Assembly (NCBI GenBank): GCA_045805345.1
Contig: JBJMLK010000112.1
Span: 1 to 27,648 of the forward strand
Length of the DNA stretch: 27,648 bases
Source of the DNA: AC-37 sp045805345
GTDB lineage: Bacteria > Actinomycetota > Thermoleophilia > Solirubrobacterales > Thermoleophilaceae
Direction of reading: 5' to 3'
Within the stretch, counting starts at the first letter, position 1. The number at the start of each line of letters is the position of its first letter. Below are positions 1 to 7,233 of the stretch, piece after piece. The translations under genes and the position numbers were made by a program. The notes beneath the pieces are model-generated. The model did not search any database, was not told where the DNA came from, and saw only the letters and a program-made list of their open reading frames with translations.

Positions 1-397
1 GGGTGGGCGCGAGTGGATTGGCGTTTCGTGTGGAGGATCCTTGGCTCATGTGAACCAAAGGGCCGGGCCGTGGAAAGTTCGCCCCCCGCCGCGCGCCCGG
101 GCGACGCGGAGCGCGCGCAGCGGTGCCCTCGCCCTGGATCACATCGCGGGCGACTCTGACGAGGGCGACCTCGAAGATCGTCCACTCCGGCGCCCCCGCG
201 AGTGCCCCGCCCTGCATCAACTCGATCACCTTGGCGACCTCGGGCAGCGCCTCCTCGCGCGCCATCGCCTCGCGGTCCTCGAACACCTCGGTGGCGATCA
301 GCGACCTCTCATCGGTGAGGTCGCGCGCGATGTCGCAGTGGATCACGCCAGGGAGCTCGCGCGCCGCGCCCACGAGCGTGGCCATCGCAGCCGCCAT
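1..397 (-). CDS. Partial ABM-like (antibiotic biosynthesis monooxygenase fold) protein, possibly a fragment
   Basis: The minus frame opening at the ATG at 397 stays open to the window edge. Its first 75 or so residues resemble the ABM/quinol monooxygenase fold: a helix ending in ARELPGV, a strand with IHCDIARDL, then SLIATEVFEDREAMARE, a helix, and a closing strand WTIFEV. Codon third positions are GC-rich, as expected for real coding. Two things are odd. The first beta strand of the fold is absent, and the frame has no usable start between the ATG and the tRNA-Tyr 3' end only about 50 bases upstream. After the fold the frame runs on in Arg/Pro/Ala-rich sequence that does not look like the family, so a frameshift or decay is possible. 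Related domains act on small aromatic or quinone substrates as dimers; no substrate can be inferred here. Confidence 0.4.
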   Translation of the reverse strand, partial: MAAAMATLVGAARELPGVIHCDIARDLTDERSLIATEVFEDREAMAREEALPEVAKVIELMQGGALAGAPEWTIFEVALVRVARDVIQGEGTAARAPRRPGARRGANFPRPGPLVHMSQGSSTRNANPLAPT

Positions 398-447
398 GTC
401 GGCCGTCCTGCCGCGCGACCCTAACGCCGCCCGCTCTCGGGTGCCAG

Positions 448-529
448 TGGGGGGAGCAGGATTCGAACCTGCGTAGGCTGAGCCAGCAGATTTACAGTCT
501 GCCTCCTTTAACCACTCGGACATCCCCCC
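448..529 (-). tRNA. tRNA-Tyr (anticodon GTA)
   Basis: On the minus strand a 7-bp acceptor stem (GGGGGGA with TCCCCCC) encloses a D arm, an anticodon stem GCAGA/TCTGC with loop CTGTAAA (anticodon GTA), a long class II variable arm and a T arm with GGTTCGAATCC. The discriminator base is A, and the CCA end is not encoded. The gene is intact with no intron. It begins 7 bases after the stop of the nuclease gene upstream, so the two may be cotranscribed. Confidence 0.96.
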
Positions 530-536
530 GAGTCGT

Positions 537-1007
537 TCAGGCGGCGATTGTAGAGGGCTGCCGGCCGGTCAGCGGGCGCCCGTTCTCGACCTCGTACTCG
601 GCGTACTTCGGGCCGCCGAGACAGATGCGATTCCGGCCACCGAGGGCGTGCGAAGGGATGAACCAGCGTCGTCCGTCACCAACGAGGACGAAGAGGTAGT
701 CGCATCGGTCGGCGCTCATGAACTTCGATGTCCCGCTCCAGCTCTGATTGCCTCCTCGGGTGCAGACCTGGACCGCCCAACGGCCGCGAAAGAAGTACCG
801 GCAGGCCTTCACCTGAACGCGCAGCAAACGTCCACCCACGTCCGCGATCAGGTCGTAGTCCGGGCTGTGGCCGAACGGGAGAGAGATCCTCGCCCCCCTG
901 CTCGCCAGCCACTCCATCGCCGAGACTTCCCCCAGATCGCCTTGCTCAAGAGTGTTCATATATACAAACATACGTTCGTGTTCGGATGGATCGGGGACGG
1001 ACCGCAA
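537..1007 (-). CDS. PD-(D/E)XK endonuclease, group I intron-associated type
   Basis: A 156-residue protein resembling the group I intron-associated PD-(D/E)XK endonuclease family (I-Ssp6803I type). The catalytic signature is visible: a Glu in GDLGE (about residue 27), PD at 49-50, and a QVK triad (Q65, K67) on the next strand, the QxK variant known in this family. A core of alternating strands and helices follows to about residue 130. I chose the TTG start at 1007 because a near-perfect Shine-Dalgarno sequence sits 5 bases upstream; in-frame ATGs at 971 and 959 lack one. The gene is free-standing with no intron around it and lies immediately upstream of tRNA-Tyr, reading the same way. It could be an orphan homing nuclease, a domesticated nuclease or a restriction-like enzyme; the target is unknown. 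Confidence 0.8.
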   Translation of the reverse strand: MRSVPDPSEHERMFVYMNTLEQGDLGEVSAMEWLASRGARISLPFGHSPDYDLIADVGGRLLRVQVKACRYFFRGRWAVQVCTRGGNQSWSGTSKFMSADRCDYLFVLVGDGRRWFIPSHALGGRNRICLGGPKYAEYEVENGRPLTGRQPSTIAA

Positions 1008-1012
1008 CTGAG

Positions 1013-1019
1013 ACCTCCT
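1013..1019 (-). promoter_or_regulatory. Strong ribosome binding site that fixes a TTG start
   Basis: The minus strand reads AGGAGGT, fully complementary to the 16S rRNA tail, with a 5-base spacer to the TTG at 1007. This is the main reason for choosing the longest start of the nuclease gene. Confidence 0.7.
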
Positions 1020-1070
1020 CTCACCAACTGATCCCTCCGCGGCGAGCCGGCGCAGCGGTGGTCAGGAAAG

Positions 1071-1091
1071 GCCCGGCCCACCCGGCCGGGC
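1071..1091 (+). promoter_or_regulatory. GC hairpin in the leader of the DUF4331 gene
   Basis: Perfect 8-bp arms GCCCGGCC and GGCCGGGC enclose a 5-base loop. The hairpin ends 24 bases before the ATG at 1116 and lies in the divergent region between the nuclease and DUF4331 genes. There is no T-tract, so a simple terminator is unlikely. It may affect translation or mRNA stability, or be chance in GC-rich DNA. Confidence 0.35.
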
Positions 1092-1115
1092 GAGCAGACA
1101 CGGAGAGGAGCATCA

Positions 1116-2549
1116 ATGCGGAAGCTGGCCCTGGCTCTCACGGCGGCAGTGGCGGCGGTACTCGTCGCGGTCGCCATGAGCATCGGCTCGAGCCACCGCG
1201 AGGCCCCGAACACGGCGCTCGACCCGACCGGAGACGACACCGACGTCTACGCGTTCACGGCGAGCGACGCGCCCGGGGCGCTGACGGTGGTCGCGAACTG
1301 GATCCCCTTGGAGGATCCGGCGGGCGGTCCGAACTTCTTCCGGTTCGACGACCGCGCGCACTACTACGTCAACCTCGACAACACCGGCGACGGGAAGCAC
1401 GACGTCCGGTACGAGTTCAAGTTCAAGACGAAGATCCGCAACAAGAAGTCGTTCCTGTACGCGCTCCCAGGCGTCCAGGGCATCGGCGACCCGAAGCTCA
1501 ACGTCGTCCAGACGTACCGGATCACGCGCGAGACGTACAACCGCAAGGGCAAGAAGACCGGCGAGACCGTCGTCGCGAAGAACCTGCCCGTCGCGCCTAA
1601 CGACGCCGGCCCGAAGACCTTCCCCAACTACGGCAAGGTCGCGAACCAGGCCATCCGCTCGCTCAAGGGCGGCGGCAAGGTCTTCGCGGGCCAGCGGGAC
1701 GATCCGTTCTTCGTCGACCTCGGAATGACGTTCGACGACATCAACTTCCGCCCCGGGACCGGCACCGGGAACATGGGCGGAGGGAAGGACGACCTCGCGG
1801 GCTACAACACCCACTCGATCGTCCTGCAGCTCCCGGAGTCGAAGGTCACGCGCAACCACAAGGCCGTCGCGTCTGCGAACGCGAAGAACGCCGTCGTGGG
1901 CGTCTGGTCGTCGACCGAGCGGCGTCGCCTCCAGGTGACCGACGCCGGCCGCGCGAAGAACAAGAGCAAGTTCGTGCAGGTCAGCCGGCTCGGGAACCCG
2001 CTCGTCAACGAGGTCGTGATCCCGCTCGGCCAGAAGGACCGTTTCAACCGCACCCGGCCGTCGAACGATGCCGCCAACTACGGCAGCTTCGTCCTGAATC
2101 CCGAGCTGGCCGCGGTAATGAACGCCCTGTTCCACCTCGGCGCGCCCGAGCACAACCGCACGGACATCGTCCAGGCGGTCCTGCAGGGCATCCCGGGCCT
2201 CAACCAGGTCCAGGGCAAGGGTGCGAAGGAGCCCGCGGTCGACACGCTGAAGGTCAACCTCGGCACGCCGGTAACCCCGAGCCCCAACCGGTTCGCGGTC
2301 CTCGCGGGTGACAACCAGGGCTACCCCAACGGTCGCCGCCTGACCGACGACGTGGTCGACATCGACCTGCGCGTGTTCGCCGGGTTCCTGAAGGGGAACA
2401 AGGTCGCACTCGGTGACGGCGTCGACCGGAACGACGTCCCGTTCCTGACGAAGTTCCCGTACGTGGCACCGCCGCACGCGGGCTACGACTCCGACCCGAA
2501 GCGGACGGAGCCGCCGCACGCCCCCGACCCGGCGCAGCCGGCCCGATGA
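1116..2549 (+). CDS. Secreted DUF4331-family protein
   Basis: A 477-residue protein starting at an ATG with a GAGAGGAG ribosome binding site. Residues 1-24 form a signal peptide (Arg-Lys then a long Ala/Val/Leu core), directly followed by SSHREAPNTALDPTGDDTD, the hallmark start of the DUF4331 family, in which His and Asp side chains may bind metal. The rest is beta-rich with FRFDDRAHYYVNLDN and repeated polar strands, and full family length. The biochemical role of DUF4331 is unknown; the protein should be exported and act outside the membrane. The next gene lies behind a strong hairpin, yet the following operon is full of metal-handling genes, so a link with metal binding is a guess from context only. 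Confidence 0.85.
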   Translation: MRKLALALTAAVAAVLVAVAMSIGSSHREAPNTALDPTGDDTDVYAFTASDAPGALTVVANWIPLEDPAGGPNFFRFDDRAHYYVNLDNTGDGKHDVRYEFKFKTKIRNKKSFLYALPGVQGIGDPKLNVVQTYRITRETYNRKGKKTGETVVAKNLPVAPNDAGPKTFPNYGKVANQAIRSLKGGGKVFAGQRDDPFFVDLGMTFDDINFRPGTGTGNMGGGKDDLAGYNTHSIVLQLPESKVTRNHKAVASANAKNAVVGVWSSTERRRLQVTDAGRAKNKSKFVQVSRLGNPLVNEVVIPLGQKDRFNRTRPSNDAANYGSFVLNPELAAVMNALFHLGAPEHNRTDIVQAVLQGIPGLNQVQGKGAKEPAVDTLKVNLGTPVTPSPNRFAVLAGDNQGYPNGRRLTDDVVDIDLRVFAGFLKGNKVALGDGVDRNDVPFLTKFPYVAPPHAGYDSDPKRTEPPHAPDPAQPAR

Positions 2550-2560
2550 ACTGACGGCCC

Positions 2561-2592
2561 CGGAGGGGTCCCCACGAATGGGGGCCCCTCCG
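2561..2592 (+). terminator. Terminator-like hairpin after the DUF4331 gene
   Basis: A 13-bp stem with one mismatch: the left arm starts CGGAGGGG and the right arm ends CCCCTCCG, with a short loop near 2574-2578. It begins 11 bases after the stop at 2549. No T-run follows, as is common in high-GC actinobacteria. It may fully terminate or only attenuate transcription into the operon downstream. It also covers an in-frame ATG at 2578, arguing against that start for the next gene. Confidence 0.6.
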
Positions 2593-2616
2593 AGCCGCCT
2601 CCCCCACCTGGCTGAC

Positions 2617-3930
2617 ATGACACTTCGAATCCCCCATCTGCGCAACCTCTTCGCACTCGCCTCGGCGTTCACCGCCGCGGTGCTCGCGCTGACGTTGATC
2701 AACCGCGCCCCCGACTCGCCCGCGCCACCCGCCTCATCGGACCGGGCCGACGCGGGAGTCGCCCGGACCACCGACGCTCAGATCGCCATCCTCCAGCGCG
2801 AGCTGCGCGCCCGCCCCGGCGAGCTGAGCGCCACCGCCGCCCTCGCCGACGCGTACCTGCAGAAGGTCCGCGAGACGGGTGACCCGGGCTTCTACACGCG
2901 CGCGGACTCGCTGCTCACCGCGGCGCGCCGCCGCGCCCCACGGGACGCCGGCGTCCTCAACGCGGCGGGCACGCTCGCCCTCGCCCGCCACGACTTCGCC
3001 GGCGGCCTGCGACTCGGTCGTGCCGCGCTCGCCGCGACCCCCGGCAGCGTCCGCCCGCTCGGGACGATCGTCGACGCGGAGGTCGAGCTCGGCCGCTACC
3101 ACGCCGCGGGCCGGACGCTTCAGCGCATGCTCGACGAGAAGCCGAGCCTCGCCTCCTACGCCCGCGCGTCGTACTACCGCGAGCTGCACGGCGACCTGGC
3201 GGGGGCCGCCGCCGCGATGCGGCTCGCCGTCGAGGCGGGCGGACAGGCGCCCGAGAACGTGGCCTACGTCCAGACGCTGCTCGGCACGCTCGAGCTCGAG
3301 CGCGGTCACGTAGCGGCGGCCCGGGCCGCCTATCGCACGGCGCTCCTCCGCCAGCCGCGCTTCGCCGCCGCGGCGGCCGGACTGGCACGCACCGACGCCG
3401 CGCGCGGCGACCTCGCCCGCGCGATCCACCGCTACCGCGCGGTCGTCGCCCGGCTGCCGCTGCCTGAGTACGTGATCGGCCTTGGTGAGGCCGAGCTCGC
3501 CGCGGGCCGCACCGCCGCGGCGCAGCGCGACCTGGCGCTCGTCGGGGCCGAGGAGCGGCTGCTGCGCGCCAGCGGGGTCGACACAGACGTGGAGCTGGCC
3601 GTCTACGAGGCGAGCCACGGCGACCCGCGCCGGGGCGTGGCGCTGGCGCGCCGCGCATTGGTGGCCGCCCCGAGCGTGCGGGCCGAGGACGCACTCGGCT
3701 GGGCGCTGACCCGGGCCGGCGACCCCAGCGCCGGCCTGGCGCACGCCCACCGCGCGCTGCGCCTCGGCTCGCGCGACCCGCTGTTCCTCGTCCACGCCGG
3801 CGTGGCGGCGCGCGACGCCGGGCGCACCGGCGAGGCACGCGACCTGCTGCGCGCCGCACTCGCGCACGGGCCGAGCTTCTCCCCGCTCTGGGGACCGCGC
3901 GCGCAGCGCGCGCTGGAGGCGCTCGAGTGA
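2617..3930 (+). CDS. Membrane-anchored TPR-repeat protein
   Basis: A 437-residue protein. An N-terminal hydrophobic helix (about residues 8-27, LRNLFALASAFTAAVLALTL) is a signal anchor or uncleaved signal. From about residue 55 to the end the chain is a series of paired helices with TPR spacing: Ala at the packing positions, stretches such as ALADAYLQ, LGTLELERGHVAAARAAYRT, and a final GRTGEARDLLRAALA. TPR proteins are scaffolds for protein contacts. I prefer the ATG at 2617 over one at 2578 because the latter lies in the loop of the terminator-like hairpin. The stop overlaps the GTG of the next gene (GTGA), which suggests translational coupling with the nickel/cobalt exporter and a shared envelope location. 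The binding partner is not visible. Confidence 0.75.
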   Translation: MTLRIPHLRNLFALASAFTAAVLALTLINRAPDSPAPPASSDRADAGVARTTDAQIAILQRELRARPGELSATAALADAYLQKVRETGDPGFYTRADSLLTAARRRAPRDAGVLNAAGTLALARHDFAGGLRLGRAALAATPGSVRPLGTIVDAEVELGRYHAAGRTLQRMLDEKPSLASYARASYYRELHGDLAGAAAAMRLAVEAGGQAPENVAYVQTLLGTLELERGHVAAARAAYRTALLRQPRFAAAAAGLARTDAARGDLARAIHRYRAVVARLPLPEYVIGLGEAELAAGRTAAAQRDLALVGAEERLLRASGVDTDVELAVYEASHGDPRRGVALARRALVAAPSVRAEDALGWALTRAGDPSAGLAHAHRALRLGSRDPLFLVHAGVAARDAGRTGEARDLLRAALAHGPSFSPLWGPRAQRALEALE

Positions 3931-5291
3931 GGCGGCTCGCCCTCCTCCTGACGACCGGCCTGCTGCTGATCGCGGCAGCGCCGGCCGCCGCGCACCCGCT
4001 CGGCAACTTCTCCTTCAACCACCTCACCTACGTGAGCGCGTCGAGCGACCGCGTCGAGTTGCGCTACGTGCTCGACCAGGCCGAGATCCCCACGTTCCAG
4101 GAGCGCGGCGAGCCCGACGCGCGGGTCCTGGCGGCCAAGCGCACCGAGGTGCTGCGCGAGCTCAGCGTCACCTCCGCCGGCGTTCGGGTCCCGCTGCGCG
4201 CGATGCCCGGCGCCACGATCGCCCACCCGCCGGGCCAGGGTGGCCTGCGCCTCACCCGAGTCGAGCTGCCCCTCGAGGCCCGCACGCACGGCGCGGGCGC
4301 GGTCGCCGTGCACGACGGCACGTTCGCCGGTCGCGTGGGGTGGGTCGCGATCGTGCCGCGACCCGGTCACGGCACCGCGGTTCGCACGCGAGCCGAGCGC
4401 GGCGACCCGACGAGGGGCCTGCGCACCTATCCGCGCTCCGCGATCGAGAGCCCCCGCCACCAGCGCGACGCGACCCTCGACGTGCGCCCCGGCTCGGGGA
4501 CGCTCGACGCGCCGCGCGGCCAGGGGCCGGCCGGCCCGGCCGCACGCGACGCCGACCGCGGCGGCGACGGCTTCGCGAGCGTCCTCGAGGACGCGACGGC
4601 CGGCCACGGCGTGCTCGTCTTCCTCCTGCTCGCGGCCTTCGGCTGGGGCGCGCTCCACGCGCTGTCACCCGGCCACGGCAAGGCGATGGTCGCCGCCTAC
4701 CTCGTAGGCACGCGCGGCACCGCCCGCCACGCCGCGGCGCTCGGCGCCATCGTCACGGTCACCCACACGGCGGGGGTGTTCGCGCTCGGCCTGGTCACGC
4801 TCCTCCTGTCGCAGTTCGTGGTGCCGGAGCAGCTCTACCCCTGGCTGACGCTCGCCTCGGGGCTGCTCGTGGTGATCGTCGGCACCGGCGTCGTGCGCTC
4901 GCGCATCCGGGCCCGCCGCGCGACCCACGCGCACGACCACGAACACCCCCACGCCCACGACCACCACCACGACGACCAGGTCACCACCCGCGGCCTGCTC
5001 GCGATGGGCGCATCGGCGGGGCTGATCCCCTGCCCGTCCGCGCTGGTGGTGCTGCTCGGCGCGATCTCCCAGCACCAGGTCCTGCTCGGCATGCTGCTGA
5101 TCGTCGCGTTCAGCGTCGGCCTCGCCGCGGCGATGACCGCGATCGGCGTGGCCGTGGTCTACGCCGGCCGGCTCACGGCGCGCGTGAACTTCCGCGGCCG
5201 CGTGGCCACCGCCCTCCCGGTGGCCTCCGGCATCGTGATCGTCGTCGCGGGCCTGGTGCTCAGCGCCCGAGCGATCCCCCAGGTGCTCTGA
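3927..5291 (+). CDS. Nickel/cobalt exporter-like membrane protein (NicO/RcnA family) with exported N-terminal domain
   Basis: A 454-residue protein. A signal peptide (1-22, ending AAA then HPLGNFSFN) leads into an outside domain of about 190 residues of the type found fused to NicO permeases (LRYVLDQAEIPTFQE). The permease follows from about residue 225. It carries HALSPGHGK at 244-252, a conserved His-containing helix motif of the RcnA/NicO family, and GLIPCPSA at 365-372. Between helices lies a His/Asp-rich loop (about 333-350, THAHDHEHPHAHDHHHDD) expected to bind Ni, Co or Zn at the membrane face. Family members mostly export Ni2+/Co2+, though direction cannot be proven from sequence. The GTG start overlaps the TPR gene stop, and a Fur-family regulator follows. 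Confidence 0.85.
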   Translation: MRRLALLLTTGLLLIAAAPAAAHPLGNFSFNHLTYVSASSDRVELRYVLDQAEIPTFQERGEPDARVLAAKRTEVLRELSVTSAGVRVPLRAMPGATIAHPPGQGGLRLTRVELPLEARTHGAGAVAVHDGTFAGRVGWVAIVPRPGHGTAVRTRAERGDPTRGLRTYPRSAIESPRHQRDATLDVRPGSGTLDAPRGQGPAGPAARDADRGGDGFASVLEDATAGHGVLVFLLLAAFGWGALHALSPGHGKAMVAAYLVGTRGTARHAAALGAIVTVTHTAGVFALGLVTLLLSQFVVPEQLYPWLTLASGLLVVIVGTGVVRSRIRARRATHAHDHEHPHAHDHHHDDQVTTRGLLAMGASAGLIPCPSALVVLLGAISQHQVLLGMLLIVAFSVGLAAAMTAIGVAVVYAGRLTARVNFRGRVATALPVASGIVIVVAGLVLSARAIPQVL

Positions 5292-5351
5292 GTGATCCGA
5301 CAGCGCACCAGGGGCGAATGTGCTGCTGGGAGGCGCGCGAGCGAGGACTCG

Positions 5352-5819
5352 TTGACCGTCTCCGACCCCACACAGCCGAACGCTTCCGCCCCCGACGCCC
5401 GTGCGGCCCTGGGCGAGCTTCGCCGCGGCGGCCATCGCGTGTCGGCCTCACGGCGCCGCGTGGTCGAGGCGCTCTACGCCGCGCCGGGACCGGTCAGCGC
5501 CGACGAGATCGCGGGCGGCCTGGGCACACGCGTGCCGCCCGCCTCGGTCTACCGCACGCTCGAGCTGCTCGAGCGCGTGGGCCTGGCCCGCCACGTGCAC
5601 CTCGGCCACGGCCCGGGCCGCTACGCGCCCGCGTCGGCCGACGAGCGCGACTACTTCGTGTGCGAGCGCTGCCACGCCGTTCGCACCGCCGACCCGGGCG
5701 CGCTCGAGCCGGTGCGCCGGGCGATCGCGCGCGCGTACGGCTGGCAGGTGCGCTTCAGCCACTTCCCGGTCGCGGGACTCTGCCCACGCTGCACAAAGGA
5801 GATCGAGTGCTCGGACTAG
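5352..5819 (+). CDS. Fur-family metalloregulator (Zur/Nur-like)
   Basis: A 155-residue DNA-binding repressor of the Fur superfamily. The winged-helix part spans about residues 20-85, with recognition segment PPASVYRTLELLERVGL. The C-terminal dimerisation half has HVHLGHG (metal-ligand His) and two Cys pairs, CERC at 104-107 and CPRC at 144-147, the structural zinc site of Fur/Zur/Nur proteins. I chose the TTG at 5352, preceded by GAGG with a 5-base spacer; an in-frame GTG at 5292 would add 20 residues of non-family sequence. It sits between two nickel/cobalt transporter genes and overlaps the second by 13 bases, so control of nickel, cobalt or zinc is more likely than iron. Which metal it senses cannot be decided here, and I could not identify a clear operator. 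Confidence 0.85.
   Translation: MTVSDPTQPNASAPDARAALGELRRGGHRVSASRRRVVEALYAAPGPVSADEIAGGLGTRVPPASVYRTLELLERVGLARHVHLGHGPGRYAPASADERDYFVCERCHAVRTADPGALEPVRRAIARAYGWQVRFSHFPVAGLCPRCTKEIECSD
5796..5801 (+). promoter_or_regulatory. Ribosome binding site for the second nickel/cobalt transporter
   Basis: AAGGAG lies 5 bases before the GTG at 5807, inside the end of the Fur-family gene. It marks the true start of the transporter within a much longer open frame. Confidence 0.7.
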
Positions 5820-6484
5820 ACGACCAAATCGCCGGCCTCGGCGCGGGCCAGACGTTCCTGATCGTGGCTGCGATCGCGGCCCTGCTGGGGCTGCGGCACG
5901 CCACGGACCCGGACCACCTGACCGCCGTCTCCACCCTCGTGGCGTCGGAGCACGACCGCAGTCCGGGCCGCGCCGGCAAGCTCGGCCTGTCGTGGGGCCT
6001 CGGTCACGCCACCACGCTGTTCCTCTTCGGCCTGCCGATCGTGCTCGCGCGCGACTACCTGCCCGACGCGGTCCAGCAGGCGGCGGAGTTCGGCATCGGG
6101 CTGCTGATCATGGGGCTCGCGATCCGGCTCCTGGTGCGCTGGCGCCGCGGCCTTCTCGGCCCGGCTCGCCGCGTGCCGGTGCGCTCGCGCCGCACGGCCT
6201 ACGGCATCGGCGTGCTGCACGGCATCGGCGGCTCGGCGGGCGTCGGGCTCCTGCTCCTAGCGGCGATCCCGGACCACGTGGAGGGGGTGGTGGCGCTCGC
6301 GATCTTCGCGTCGTTCACCGCCCTGTCGATGGCCCTGGCGTCCACCGCGTTCGGCTACGGGATCACGCGCGAGCCCGTGCTCCGCCGGTTCATGCGGCTC
6401 GCGCCGGGGCTGGCCATGGCCAGCCTCGCGTTCGGCGCCTGGTACGCGCTCGGCGCGGTCCAAGCCGTGCCGTACCTTTTCTAG
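5807..6484 (+). CDS. Nickel/cobalt transporter, HoxN/NicO-like
   Basis: A 225-residue polytopic membrane protein with about six hydrophobic segments. LGLRHATDPDHL at 27-38 matches the HX4DH nickel-binding signature in the second helix of the HoxN/NixA family. SWGLGHATTLFLFGL and the later GVLHGIGGSAGVGLLLL repeat the His-Gly helix theme of these carriers. It is shorter than classical HoxN (about 330-350 residues) and resembles the compact actinobacterial high-affinity nickel-transport proteins. The GTG start is fixed by the AAGGAG site 5 bases upstream and by a 13-base overlap with the Fur-family gene, which suggests coupled translation. Being paired with an exporter-type NicO protein, it may supply the opposite transport direction; that is inference. 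Cofactor users such as the B12-dependent reductase elsewhere in the window could benefit. Confidence 0.82.
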   Translation: MLGLDDQIAGLGAGQTFLIVAAIAALLGLRHATDPDHLTAVSTLVASEHDRSPGRAGKLGLSWGLGHATTLFLFGLPIVLARDYLPDAVQQAAEFGIGLLIMGLAIRLLVRWRRGLLGPARRVPVRSRRTAYGIGVLHGIGGSAGVGLLLLAAIPDHVEGVVALAIFASFTALSMALASTAFGYGITREPVLRRFMRLAPGLAMASLAFGAWYALGAVQAVPYLF

Positions 6485-6486
6485 GC

Positions 6487-7071
6487 GTGCCGCCGCACGC
6501 CGGACTCGAGCTGAACGACGAGGCCCGGGGGCTCCGCCTGGTCTACGTCGCCACCCCGTGGGACACCGGCGGCAAGCTGATCGAGCTCGACTGGTACGCG
6601 CGTCCCGGTGCGCTCACGGCGGGCCGGCCTCACCAGCACGCGCCGGGCGCGGTGGAGAGCTGGGAGCTCGTGGCGGGCGAGGCCGTGTACAAGGTCGGCA
6701 GGCTCGACCAGCGGGTCCGCGCGCCGCACCGCTGGACGATCCCGGCGGACACCTCGCACGTGCATCCGTCGAACGCCGGCGACGGCGAGATGCACGTCCG
6801 CCAGAGGATCACGACGGAGACCGAGGCCGAGGCCCTCGAGGGCGTCGCGCGCTACTTCGAGACGGTGTTCGCCCTGTCCGCACAGGGCAAGGTCAAGGAC
6901 AACGGCGACATCCGGGATCCGCTCCAGCAGGTGCTCACGATCCACGAGCTGCTGATGCCGGCCAGCTGGCTTCCGTTCCCGCCGCGCGCGGTGCAGCGCG
7001 CCCTGTTCACGCCGCTGGCCGCGCTGGCGCGGGCCACGGGCCGCACGGCTTACGTTCCGGCGCAGCCCTAG
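6487..7071 (+). CDS. Cupin-domain metal-binding protein
   Basis: A 194-residue protein starting at a GTG two bases after the transporter stop. Cupin motif 1 is near-canonical: HQH at 49-51, Glu at 57, Gly at 64. Motif 2 is PADTSHVHPSN (about 86-96) with His91 and His93. These residues form the usual mononuclear metal site. After the barrel (to about residue 115) comes a helical tail of 75 residues, including FALSAQGKVKDNG and a run LLMPASWLPFPPRAVQRAL that could lie on a membrane. Cupins range from dioxygenases to metal sensors; no substrate is evident. Its place at the end of the metal operon suggests it uses or senses the same metal, but it could be an unrelated enzyme carried along. Confidence 0.7.
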   Translation: MPPHAGLELNDEARGLRLVYVATPWDTGGKLIELDWYARPGALTAGRPHQHAPGAVESWELVAGEAVYKVGRLDQRVRAPHRWTIPADTSHVHPSNAGDGEMHVRQRITTETEAEALEGVARYFETVFALSAQGKVKDNGDIRDPLQQVLTIHELLMPASWLPFPPRAVQRALFTPLAALARATGRTAYVPAQP

Positions 7072-7112
7072 CGCGTTCGCAAACTGGGGCTTTGAGGGGC
7101 GTCGAGAACGGG

Positions 7113-7154
7113 CTGGCCCTTTAAGTCATCTATTTGATGATCGAAAGGGCCCAG
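7113..7154. repeat. Imperfect palindrome between convergent genes, probable bidirectional terminator
   Basis: The arms CTGGCCCTTT and AAAGGGCCCAG pair over 10 bp with one bulge. Inside, TCATC and GATGA form a second 5-bp stem round the loop TATTT. The element lies between the converging cupin and sigma factor genes, in the most AT-rich part of the 7072-7233 gap. That gap shows no other gene; a weak hairpin CGGGC/GCCCG lies at 7203-7216. Confidence 0.5.
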
Positions 7155-7233
7155 GGTCAGCCGACCCCTCCCGGCACACCTTCAAAAGCCGCTGTTTGCG
7201 CTCGGGCCCTAGCCCGGCGACGGAGAAAGCGAC

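Noticed and set aside
448..529. A group I intron inside tRNA-Tyr, suggested by the adjacent nuclease
   Set aside because: The tRNA folds without interruption, with an intact anticodon loop.
1113..2771. A 552-codon minus-strand frame opposite the DUF4331 gene
   Set aside because: The plus strand has a clear signal peptide, family motif and ribosome binding site; the minus product is low-complexity Arg/Val/Asp sequence.
4935..4980. A short tandem repeat of CAC/GAC codons as a CRISPR-like or satellite repeat
   Set aside because: It encodes the His/Asp-rich metal-binding loop of the transporter and has no spacer structure.
4340..5806. The long open stretch in frame upstream of the second nickel/cobalt transporter
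   Set aside because: It overlaps two well-supported genes and is Arg/Pro-rich; the AAGGAG site and GTG at 5807 mark the real start.
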